DNA of 42,935 nucleotides. Origin: an uncultured Verrucomicrobia subdivision 3 bacterium. GTDB lineage: Bacteria; Verrucomicrobiota; Verrucomicrobiia; Limisphaerales; UBA11358. Within the stretch, counting starts at the first letter, position 1; every line of letters begins with the position of its first letter. Of this stretch, positions 33,262 to 42,200 are shown in pieces. The stretch lies in assembly GCA_903820285.1 (NCBI GenBank), contig CAIJGS010000140.1, forward strand, positions 1-42,935, given 5' to 3'. The notes below the pieces were generated by a model. That model had not been told where the DNA came from and did not search any database. It saw only the letters and a program-made list of their open reading frames with translations. The translations under genes were made by a program, and so were the position numbers.

Positions 33262-33726
33262 TCAGACCTCGCCCGCAAACCCCTGCTGCCGCAGCGCCTC
33301 AAATAAAACCAGCGCCGCGCAGTTGGACAGATTCAGCGAACGCGACTCCGGATTGAACATTGGAATCCGCAGCCAGGTTTCCCGGTTTTGTTCCAGCAAT
33401 GCCTTGGGCAACCCCGCCGTCTCGCGACCAAAAACCAGGTAATCATCCGGCAAAAAGACCACTTCATCGTATCGTTTCGGCCCGTCGGATTCCACGAACC
33501 ACAGCCGCCCCACCGGGGGCAGGCCGGCCACAAAGGCATTCCAGTTGCTCCAGCGTCGCCACGTAACTTGTTGCCAGTAATCCATGCCCGCCCGTTTCAG
33601 CGCCGCGTCATCGAGCTTGAAGCCAAACGGTTCGATCAGATGCAGCGTCGTGCGCGTGGCCGCGCACAGCCGCGCCACATTGCCCGTGTTCGGCGGGATC
33701 TCAGGTTCTACCAGGACGAGGTTCAC
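33262..33726 (-). CDS. trmL: tRNA (cytidine/uridine-34-2'-O)-methyltransferase TrmL
   Basis: This SPOUT-fold RNA methyltransferase is 154 residues from the GTG at 33726, close to E. coli TrmL (157). The open frame extends to 33834, but that extension runs through the aspC terminator. The product begins NLVLVEPEIPPNTGNVARLC, the family signature. The knot region has YLVFGRETAGLPKALLE and RIPMFNPESRSLNLSNCAAL, which form the S-adenosylmethionine site. It methylates the wobble ribose of leucine tRNAs. It is on the same strand as aspC but behind that gene's terminator. Confidence 0.93.
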   Translation of the reverse strand: MNLVLVEPEIPPNTGNVARLCAATRTTLHLIEPFGFKLDDAALKRAGMDYWQQVTWRRWSNWNAFVAGLPPVGRLWFVESDGPKRYDEVVFLPDDYLVFGRETAGLPKALLEQNRETWLRIPMFNPESRSLNLSNCAALVLFEALRQQGFAGEV

Positions 33727-33784
33727 GAGTTCATTAAGCCATGGCCCGGTCCGGGAATAAATCCGAATCTGCCGGGAACCACAC

Positions 33785-33817
33785 ATAAAAAAAGCGGCAC
33801 CCTTTCGGGTGCCGCTT
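33785..33817 (-). terminator. Rho-independent terminator of the aminotransferase gene
   Basis: A perfect 11-bp stem (aagcggcaccc at 33792-33802 with gggtgccgctt at 33807-33817) has a TTTC loop, GAAA on the minus strand. Read leftwards it is followed by seven T. It starts about 20 bp after the aminotransferase stop and argues for a downstream start of trmL. Confidence 0.93.
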
Positions 33818-33837
33818 GCTTTTGCCTCAAGCAAAAA

Positions 33838-35028
33838 TTACTTCACCAGCGTCTTGCAGAAACGCTCGATGCGTTCCATGCCCTTTTGAATGTTTGCCAT
33901 GCCCGTCGCGTAGCTGAGGCGGATATAATCATCCGCGCCAAATGCGATACCGGGCACTGCCGCTACCTTTTCCGTTTCCAGCAAACGCGCACAGAAATCA
34001 GCGGACTTCAGCCCCGTCTGGGAAATGTTCGGGAACAGGTAGAACGCACCCTTCGCATTCACACAGGTCAGGCCGGGCATGCTGCTCAGCGCACTGTGGG
34101 CATACTTGCGGCGCTTGTCGAATTCCGCCAGCCAGCCCGGCAGATGCGCCAGCGAGGCGTGATCCTTGGTGCCCAGCAGCGCGGCCACCGCACCCTTTTG
34201 CGCAAAGGAGGTCGGATTGCTCGTGCTATGGCTCTGCACGGCGTCGATGGCCTTGGCAATCGGTTCCGGCGCGGCCAGAAAACCAATGCGCCAGCCCGTC
34301 ATGCTCCAGGCCTTCGCCAGCCCGTGCACAATGATGGTATGGTCGTAATGCGCCTGCGAGAAACTCGCCACGCTTTTCACCTTCGCACCATCATACAGCA
34401 GGTGTTCGTAAATCTCGTCGCTCATGATGAGCACGCCCTTTTCCACGCAGATGTCGCCCAGCGCCTTCACTTCTTCGGGCGAGTACACCGAGCCCGTCGG
34501 GTTGCTCGGCGAGTTGAGGATGAACAGGCGGGTTTTCTCCGTGATCGCCGCACGCAACTGCGCGGGCGTGACCTTGAACTCCGTCTTGTCGGTGGTCTCC
34601 AGAATCACCGGCTTGGCTCCGGCCAGCTTGGCCATTTCCGGATAGCTCAGCCAGTATGGCGCCGGAATGATCACTTCGTCACCGGCTTCGCAGGTGGCGT
34701 AAATCACGTTGAAGCAGGAGTGCTTGCCGCCGCACGAGGCAATGATCTGCGACGGCTTGTAGGTCAGGCCGTTTTCATTTTTGAACTTCTGCACGATCGC
34801 TTCGCGCAGTTCGGGAATGCCGCTGCTGGGGGTGTATTTGGTGAACCCGGCCGCCAGGGCCGCCGCAGCGGCGTCCTTGATGTGCTGGGGGGTGTCAAAA
34901 TCCGGTTCGCCCGCGCCGAAACCGACGACGTCTTCACCGGCCGCCTTCAGTGCCTTGGCCTTCGAATCGATGGCCAGCGTGAGGGACGGCGCGAGTGACG
35001 CGGCGCGTGATGATATTTTATAGTTCAT
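33838..35028 (-). CDS. aspC: Class I PLP-dependent aspartate aminotransferase
   Basis: The 396-residue fold-type I aminotransferase begins KISSRAASLAPSLTLAIDSK, typical of the I-beta aspartate/prephenate group. GFGAGEPDFDTPQHIKDAA is the substrate loop. The cofactor site shows NSPSNPTGS (172-180), Asp204 in IMSDEIYEHL and Schiff-base Lys239 in HGLAKAWSMTGWRIGF. Most relatives have Ser before this Lys; here it is Ala. It transfers amino groups between aspartate (possibly prephenate) and 2-oxoglutarate. It is monocistronic with its own terminator. The exact amino-acid preference is not settled. Confidence 0.93.
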   Translation of the reverse strand: MNYKISSRAASLAPSLTLAIDSKAKALKAAGEDVVGFGAGEPDFDTPQHIKDAAAAALAAGFTKYTPSSGIPELREAIVQKFKNENGLTYKPSQIIASCGGKHSCFNVIYATCEAGDEVIIPAPYWLSYPEMAKLAGAKPVILETTDKTEFKVTPAQLRAAITEKTRLFILNSPSNPTGSVYSPEEVKALGDICVEKGVLIMSDEIYEHLLYDGAKVKSVASFSQAHYDHTIIVHGLAKAWSMTGWRIGFLAAPEPIAKAIDAVQSHSTSNPTSFAQKGAVAALLGTKDHASLAHLPGWLAEFDKRRKYAHSALSSMPGLTCVNAKGAFYLFPNISQTGLKSADFCARLLETEKVAAVPGIAFGADDYIRLSYATGMANIQKGMERIERFCKTLVK

Positions 35029-35345
35029 AATTGAGCGGGAAAAAGGATAGATTTATCACCGTTCAAATCAAGATTAGATTCGCAGCGTAAATTGTCCTCG
35101 GCATTAGCAGCTGGAGCCTTAATCGGGCCCCAAAATATCGCCAAGTCGCTTATTAAAGATACTTTAAACACGCTTCCACCTCACCGCGCCTCCTGGGAAA
35201 TCTGGGACATGCCCCAACCATCGCGAGGCGAAGTCAAAACATGGCAACTATCCGCCCTCGCCAACCGGGGAGAAGTAGGCGCAACCGCTTTTGATTTTAA
35301 GTTTTAAATTCAACCCAGCTCCTGCAAAATCAAAGGCATACACCT
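35029..35345. other. 317-bp intergenic region between aspC and the rhamnosidase gene
   Basis: This divergent spacer must hold the promoters of both genes. It is more AT-rich than its surroundings. I see no convincing -35/-10 pair, long inverted repeat or RNA gene. A TTG-initiated frame of 71 codons (35092-35307) has no coding character. Confidence 0.4.
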
Positions 35346-37832
35346 ATGTCAAAATTGCTATCCCTGAGCCTCGGTCTGACCCTGTCGCTGCTGTGGCTGC
35401 CGGTCGCAACTGCGGCCACCACCAATCCACCGGTCGTGGTCCAAAAGGTCTTCCTGCCCCAGCGATTGCAAATTGGCGATACCGGCATCAGTCCCGTCCA
35501 GCCGATCGATGACGCCGCTTGGATTTGGCATCCGGATTACGGGAATCCGGCCGGGCCGAACCACGTTGAATATTTCTCCTCCGGCTGGCGCGAACCGGTG
35601 ATCCTGCGTTTCCACAAGGAATTTACGGCCACCAGCCAACCGCTGCGCCTCCACGTGAGTGGCGATGAACGTTTCGAATTATTCTGCGATGGTCAGCGCA
35701 TCGCGCGCGGGCCGGATCGTTCCGATGTGGAACACTGGTCCTACGCCACCTATGATTTGCAACTGGCCGCCGGCCCGCACCAATTGGAAGCGGTGGTCTG
35801 GAGTATCGGCCCCTACGCGCCCGTGGCCCAGCTCACCTGGCGCGGCGGTTTCATTCTCAAAGCGGAAGGCGCCTACGACGACGCCCTCACAACCGGCAAA
35901 GCGGCTTGGTCGGTGGCCAAACTGGGCGGCATCGAGTTTGAAGCACCCCGCACGTTTGTGGGTGCGCAACTGGTCGCCCACGGTTGCGGACCGCAATGGC
36001 AGGAAGGCCCCTACGTGCCGGCCACGGTTGTCCGCCGCGCCATCCATCCGCAGATGGTGGGTGAGAGCGCTGCCGGCTGGAAATTGTTCCCCACCCGCCT
36101 GCCTGATCAAATCGACCGCGAAATCAACGCCGGCCAGGCGGTGGCCTTGGGCAGCGGGTCACTGAGGGCCAAAGACACGGTTCAACCCGGGCAGGCACAA
36201 AGCCCCGAACTCCCCCGCTGGCAGGCGGTGATTGCCGGTCAGGATCAGATCGTCGTGCCGGCGCACACGGAAGAATTTCTGCTGTGGGACCTGGGCAACT
36301 ATTACACCGCCTACCCGCTGTGCGAAGTCAGCGGCGGTGCCGGGTCCAAACTGGCCTGGAGTTGGGCCGAATCGCTTTACCTGCCGGGTTCCGATGCCAA
36401 AGGCCAGCGTGATGAGTTCATCGGCAAAAACTTTCGCGGCATGACCGACACCTTTCTGCCCGCCGGCGGCCAGCACCAAAAGTTCTCCACCCTCTGGTGG
36501 CGCGCCGGCCGTTGGTGCCTGCTGTCCATCAAGACCACCGACGAGCCGTTGACCATCCACCGGCTGGCCCTCAACGAAAGCCGCTATCCCTACGAAAATG
36601 AAGCCCGCTTCGACGACGGCGACCCGGAACTCGTCAGCGTCATCGGCCTGACTGTCCGCGGCATCCAGATGTGCTCGCACGAAACGTACATGGATTGCCC
36701 CTTTTACGAACAGCTCATGTACGACGGCGATTCGCGCTTGGAATTGCTGACCACCATGGCGATGACGCGCGACGATCGCCTCGTCAAACGCGCCCTCGAA
36801 CTCTTCGACTTCTCACGCCGCAACTGGGGTTTCGTCAATGAACGGTTTCCCGCCTATCTGCCGCAGAACTCGCCGACCTTCTCCCTGATCTGGGCGCTGA
36901 TGCTGCGGGATTATACGTACTGGCGGAACGACCCCGAGTTTGTGAAAAGCCGCGCCATCGGCCTGCGCTCCATGCTGGAGAATTTCAACCCTTACGTGAA
37001 CCAGGACGGCCTGCTCGAAAATCTTCCGGGCTGGCCCTTCGTGGATTGGGTGCCGGGCTGGTCGGCCGGCGACGCGCCGGATGGCGCGCATGGCATTTCT
37101 GCCATCAACAACCTCCTGTACGTTTACGCCCTGCAAAAATCCGCCGAGATCGAGGATTCGCTAGGTGAACCGCTGCTGGCGCAACGTCTGCGCGCCAAGT
37201 CTGCCCGCACCGCCGCCGCCGTCCGCGCCAAGTTCTGGGACGAATCGCGCGGTCTCATGGCCGACAACTTGGCGCATGACCAGTACAGCGAGCATGCCCA
37301 ATGCCTGGCACTGCTCTCGGATACGCTGACCGGCGACCAGGCGAAACGCTGCTTCGATGGTTTGCTGACCGCGCCCGACCTGAAACGGGCCACCATCTAC
37401 TTCAGCTTTTACCTCCTGGAAACGTGGCAGAAATTTGGCCGCGGCGATCTGATGGTGAATCGCATGGGCTTCTGGAAAGATCTGGTCAAGCAAGGCCTGA
37501 AGACCCCCGTGGAAATGCCCGGCAACACCCGTTCCGATTGTCACGCCTGGGGCAGCCACCCGCTGTTTCATCTGGAGGCCAGCGTCGCCGGCGTGCGCCC
37601 GGCCTCGCCCGGCTTCCGCACCGTCCGCATTGCCCCGGAACCGGGCCAGCTCCCCAAAATCGCCAGTCGCATGCCGCATCCGGACGGATTCATCACGTTG
37701 GATCTCACATTTGCCGATCACCGTTGCCGTGGCCAGGTTGAATTGCCTGCCGGCATCACCGGGGTCTTCGTCTGGGCCGGCCAGGAACACCCGCTGACGG
37801 GCGGCACCAATCAAATCGATTTTGCACCGTAG
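35346..37832 (+). CDS. Secreted alpha-L-rhamnosidase (GH78)
   Basis: The 828-residue protein has a Sec signal peptide (cleavage near residue 23, LPVATA). An N-terminal jelly-roll region (about 50-190) with LRLHVSGDERFELFCDGQRI is followed by a second beta domain. The (alpha/alpha)6 catalytic barrel starts near residue 420. The GH78 motif DCPFYEQLMYDGDSRLE is at 450-466, with Asp450 and Glu455 as the conserved acids. NTRSDCHAWGSHPLFHLEA and VRPASPGFRTVRIAPEPG are the standard C-terminal stretch. It should cleave terminal alpha-L-rhamnose from plant or bacterial glycans in the periplasm or outside. It diverges from aspC and stands alone. No binding module or SusD-like partner is present. Confidence 0.9.
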   Translation: MSKLLSLSLGLTLSLLWLPVATAATTNPPVVVQKVFLPQRLQIGDTGISPVQPIDDAAWIWHPDYGNPAGPNHVEYFSSGWREPVILRFHKEFTATSQPLRLHVSGDERFELFCDGQRIARGPDRSDVEHWSYATYDLQLAAGPHQLEAVVWSIGPYAPVAQLTWRGGFILKAEGAYDDALTTGKAAWSVAKLGGIEFEAPRTFVGAQLVAHGCGPQWQEGPYVPATVVRRAIHPQMVGESAAGWKLFPTRLPDQIDREINAGQAVALGSGSLRAKDTVQPGQAQSPELPRWQAVIAGQDQIVVPAHTEEFLLWDLGNYYTAYPLCEVSGGAGSKLAWSWAESLYLPGSDAKGQRDEFIGKNFRGMTDTFLPAGGQHQKFSTLWWRAGRWCLLSIKTTDEPLTIHRLALNESRYPYENEARFDDGDPELVSVIGLTVRGIQMCSHETYMDCPFYEQLMYDGDSRLELLTTMAMTRDDRLVKRALELFDFSRRNWGFVNERFPAYLPQNSPTFSLIWALMLRDYTYWRNDPEFVKSRAIGLRSMLENFNPYVNQDGLLENLPGWPFVDWVPGWSAGDAPDGAHGISAINNLLYVYALQKSAEIEDSLGEPLLAQRLRAKSARTAAAVRAKFWDESRGLMADNLAHDQYSEHAQCLALLSDTLTGDQAKRCFDGLLTAPDLKRATIYFSFYLLETWQKFGRGDLMVNRMGFWKDLVKQGLKTPVEMPGNTRSDCHAWGSHPLFHLEASVAGVRPASPGFRTVRIAPEPGQLPKIASRMPHPDGFITLDLTFADHRCRGQVELPAGITGVFVWAGQEHPLTGGTNQIDFAP

Positions 37833-37959
37833 GGGGCGAGGTAAAACCATAGGGCGGCAAACGATTGCTGGCCCCACCGATTCACAATTGTCACACTCTA
37901 CGCGTTGACGAACCGCCTCCCGGCAGGCACAGTATCGCCGCCGTTTACGAACGGAAACC

Positions 37960-39045
37960 ATGCGGGTTTGCTTTACCATTCAAGGTGAGGGACGCGGACA
38001 CTTCACGCAGGCATTGGCCCTGCGCGAAATGCTCCTGCATCGTGGACATGAAGTCGTCGCGGTCATCGCCGGCACCAACGGCCACCGGCCCCTGCCCGAC
38101 TACGTGCAGAATGCCTTCGGCCTCCCGCTCGGCACCATGTTCAGCCCCGGTTTCCAGTTTAAGGGCAAACGCGGCGTCTCCGTGCTCGACTCCGGCATCG
38201 ACGCCCTGAAACGTCTCCCTGAATTCCGCGCCAGCCTCAAACAGCTGGACGAAACCATCGCCACCACCAAGCCGGACGTCATCGTCAATTTTCTCGAACC
38301 TGTCACCGGCGTGTACCGGTTGCTGGGCCGCGCCAAGGTGCCCGTGCTCGTCACCGGCCATCAGTTCATGCTCGAGCACCCGGAATTTCCCCGGCAGCGC
38401 CACGCCCCCATGCAACAGATGGGCTTTCGCAATTTCGTCCGCCTCGTCAGCGGCGGTGCCGCCAAGCTGGCGCTCTCCTTCTACGAGGCCAAGAATCTGC
38501 CGGACAAAAAACTGTTCGTCTGCCCGCCCATTCTGCGCAAGCAACTGTTTGAAATTTCCCCCGTCGTGCGCGGCGATTACCTGCTCGTCTATCTCCTGAA
38601 TGCCGGTTATGCGGGCGATATTGAACGCTGGTGCAAAGAAAATCCCGCCGTGCCCGTCCATTGCTTCTACGACAAACCTGGCGCACCCGAAGAGGAACAG
38701 GTCCTGCCCAGCCTCACGTTTCACCGTTTGCACGGGGAGAAGTTCTTGCGGCTCATGGGCGGCTGCCGTGCCGTTGTCTGCACCGCCGGTTTTGAATCCG
38801 TCAGCGAAGCCGCCTACCTTGGCAAGCCCGTGCTGATGATCCCCGTCCAGAATCACATCGAGCAATACCTGAACTCGCTCGACGCCCAGCAGGCCGGCCT
38901 GGGTATCGCCGACACCGAATTCAAGCTCAGCCGCCTGCTCGCGCCCGATGTTCCCACCGGTGGCCAGAAATTTCATGATTGGGTGGATCGCGCTGAAAAA
39001 GTGGCGGTTGATACCGTCGAAAAAGTCGCGTCCGACCGACGGTAA
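37960..39045 (+). CDS. Glycosyltransferase of the UGT/MurG-like GT-B fold
   Basis: The 361-residue soluble protein starts RVCFTIQGEGRGHFTQALAL, the glycine-rich GT-B entry used by Glyco_trans_1_3-type enzymes. The C-terminal half has FLRLMGGCRAVVCTAGFESV and SEAAYLGKPVLMIPVQNHIEQ, the donor-sugar pocket pattern. The middle (PVLVTGHQFMLEHPEFPRQR) is hydrophobic in places but lacks a clear membrane span. It probably adds a sugar to a lipid or small acceptor on the cytoplasmic side; the substrate is unknown. It lies 127 bp after the rhamnosidase and converges with the GH9 gene across a repeat. Confidence 0.88.
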   Translation: MRVCFTIQGEGRGHFTQALALREMLLHRGHEVVAVIAGTNGHRPLPDYVQNAFGLPLGTMFSPGFQFKGKRGVSVLDSGIDALKRLPEFRASLKQLDETIATTKPDVIVNFLEPVTGVYRLLGRAKVPVLVTGHQFMLEHPEFPRQRHAPMQQMGFRNFVRLVSGGAAKLALSFYEAKNLPDKKLFVCPPILRKQLFEISPVVRGDYLLVYLLNAGYAGDIERWCKENPAVPVHCFYDKPGAPEEEQVLPSLTFHRLHGEKFLRLMGGCRAVVCTAGFESVSEAAYLGKPVLMIPVQNHIEQYLNSLDAQQAGLGIADTEFKLSRLLAPDVPTGGQKFHDWVDRAEKVAVDTVEKVASDRR

Positions 39046-39139
39046 TAAGCGCAGACTGAATCCTCCCAGATTCAAGGATGGATCAAGGCAAACGTGAAGT
39101 TGTTGATGCCATCCAGCAACCGGCAACCGGACCACCGAC

Positions 39140-39216
39140 TTTGGAATGCGGGAGCTGGCTCCACTTTCGCCGGCCTGACCATGTTCGAAAGCGGCGGAGG
39201 GCCGCCGCACTTCAAG
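39140..39216. repeat. REP-like palindromic element between the GT and GH9 genes
   Basis: The arms 39140-39168 and 39187-39216 are imperfect inverted copies (tttggaatgcgggagc... against ...gcggcggagggccgccgc). The right arm contains its own perfect 7-bp hairpin, gcggcgg (39191-39197) with ccgccgc (39202-39208) around aggg. The following gcacttcaagacgctggcgc is, from memory, part of a dispersed repeat in verrucomicrobial genomes. The two short open frames crossing it (39072-39257 and 39094-39288) are by-products. Confidence 0.6.
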
Positions 39217-39281
39217 ACGCTGGCGCGCGATTCGACGGCTTGCGTGATCGCCCGCAAGGGCGGTTGTTTCCCTGCCCCGTC

Positions 39282-42200
39282 TCAGTAGCTGTCGAACTCC
39301 AACTTGCGCAACGCCCCGCCAAACTGTCCCACGTTGACGATCACCGGGTAATTCGCGTGCCAGTAGTTCAGGTCGGTCGAAGGCAGGGCCGCCACGGGCG
39401 CGCCATCCACGTAGATCACATAGCCCCAGGTATCCAGCTGCATCACGAAGTCGTGCCATGTATTCTTGGTGAGGTATTGCGACAGCACCGCCTGCGACGC
39501 CACGTTCGTCTGATATGCTCCGCGAACAATGCTGCTGGTGGCCCATTTGTCTTCGTACAGTTGCAGGTAGCAATACCAGTTTTGATATACGCTAAACAGG
39601 TTCGCATTGGCGTGGCCGTAACTGTTGAAGTTCGTGATATAGAGACTGGTCTTGAATACCAGGCCATGCAGGTTCGTGCCTTTGGAAAGCGTGCAAACGT
39701 TCGTGGCGATTGAAGTCCAGTCAGCCAGCTTCAACATGCAGTTGCCGGGCGTCGCGTTCGTCAGTTGCAACGGCGGCAGATTGCCCAGGCTCGCCGCGGC
39801 CGTCCGCGAGTTGGTCGCGTCGTTGAACAGGTAATAATCAATGATGGTCGCCGCCGTCATCCGCGCGATCACCGCCGCCGGTACGCCCAAGGACGGCGGA
39901 TTCGCCAGCGGAGCCGGTTGCACATAAGCCGGAATCGTGTTGCTGGCCACGGCGGGCGGCGTATTGGTTGCCGGCGGCGTGGTGACCGTATTGGTGCTCG
40001 TCGTCGTATTTGTATTGGTAACGGTCGTCGTGCCATTCGTGGCACCGCCGGGGAGCACGCCGGAAACATTCGTGCGTACAATGGTCACGCTCGCATAATT
40101 CGGGTAGCTGAGATTGAAATTGCCCGGGGCCACCGTCACCACCAGTTGCTTGGTGGAGTAATCATCCGGCGGCATCGCCGCCAGCACCGGAATGTCAAAG
40201 GTGTTGGTGCCCGGCGGCAGCGTGGCGACACCCCATGAACTTGCAAAACTGCTCGCATTCAGCCACGCGCAATCCACCCCGTTCCGCGCCCCGCTAAAAT
40301 GAAAGTTGACGCTCAGGGTATCCGGACTGCGGTCGCGGCTGATCCGGATGAGCCCGCCCGGCCGGACGCCCAGGTACGACACCGGGTAAATCGTGCTCAC
40401 ACTGACCGTCTCCAGTCCGCTAACCGCCGGGGCCGATGCCGGGAAGGTATTCGCGGCGCAAAGGCGGCGGCCATCCGGCAGCAGATATTCCGCCTCAATC
40501 CACTGGTCGCCGGTGGCGAGCACCTGATGTTCATAACTCGTGGTGTCGCCCAGCGGATTGCCAAAACTTTCCCAGACCGGTTCCACGCCGTTCAGATTGG
40601 TCACCGCGCTTTGCAGGGTGCAGAGAATGTTTCCGCTGCTCTCCGTGACCAGGGAAATGCCATTCGTGGCCGGCACCCAGGGCTGGCTCAGATAGCTGCT
40701 CTGGCCCATCAGCAGGGCGCTCACCGCGAGGGCCTTGGCCTGATCCATGCCGGTGGGTTCCGTCAGCACGTCGGGGGTGTCACCGCCGCGATCATACATC
40801 GGACAGCTCGCATTGTCGTTGCCATCGCCCGGCAGCGTCAGCGCCTTGAAGGGATAATTGTTCACCGCCACAAACCCCGTTTGGATGTTACCAATCGGCA
40901 CGCCCGTCACCGCCACCTGACGCTTGTCATTCCAGGTATATTGGCTGACCACGTTATGATAACGGCGACCACCGATGCCATTCACATAGGATTGGTTCAG
41001 CGGGTTGCACCCGGCTTCATACGCCAGATTGCTCACCAGCGCCGCCCACCAGTTGGGATTGTTTTGCAGTAACAAACCGGTGGCAATGTCAAACGCCTCG
41101 CCGCTGGAAAAATACCAGCCCGAGGCATTCATGTGTTTTGATTCCCACGGAAAGCTCGAGCCGTAGGCGGATTGTTGCGCGTACTCGGTGACCGTCTCCG
41201 ACCAGTTGGTGATTTCCTGGTTGCACAGCGCCAGATACGCCGGGTCCAGCAGACTTGCATCCACGCGGCCATTCTTCGCCGCAAATGCATACGCGCGCAC
41301 CGCCCGGCCGTAGCCGAGATCCATGTGCCACCAGCTCCAGTGGCAGGTATTCGGATCACCGGGCGTGTAATAGGCGCGCAGCAGGTTGTGGAACATCTGA
41401 TTTGTCGTGGCCAGATATAGCTCGGCGTAGGCCCAGGCCAGATTGTCCTTCTGGCCGTAATACGAACCCTTCACCTGCTGGCTCGCACCGTCCTGCCCAT
41501 ATTGCGCATAGGCGTTCGTCAGAAACGCCCAGCCTTTCAGCGCCGCCGTCAGATAGTTGGACGCCGTCGCGGGATAATAATGTTTGAAAACCGGCGAAGA
41601 CGCCGCCTTGGCCAGGATCGCCACCGAAGCGGCCGTGGCCGTGGTGGTTTTCGGATAAACCAACTGGTTGTCGCCCTGCTCCGGCAGACAGTCCACTTCG
41701 TACTGCCGGTTCTCGGGATAGACGATGGAATAAAACCCGCCGTCCGCATCCTGCAATTTGATGATGTAATCGGTTTCCCATTTGGCCTCCTGTAACAGGT
41801 CGGGAATGCCATCGCCACTCTCGGGAATGCCAAGGTTGTCCAGTTGATTCACCCCGGGGAAATTATCCACGGCAAAAATCAGATCATTCGCCAGGCTCGC
41901 GCAGTTCGGCGTGTATTTGCTGTAATCGCCCGCATCATGATGCCCGCCCGTTACATTCACGGCGTTGGTGTTGATGTAGGAAAACAGACAGCTCTGCAAA
42001 TTGGTCATGCGAATTTCATTGGTGGCCAGCACCACCCCCGCATTGAGATTGGACAGGATGATCTGAAACGTCGCGTAGTTGGTCGTGGGCACCAGCGCCG
42101 GCCGCGTGTGACACGCATCATGGCTGAACCGCGTATCCGGCAAACCCACCGCCATGCCGCAGCGTTGATTCAACAAACCCAGCGCATACGTGCGCGTCAG

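Noticed and set aside
35092..35307. 71-codon frame between aspC and the rhamnosidase gene
   Set aside because: TTG start, no ribosome-binding site, no homology and a gene-poor composition.
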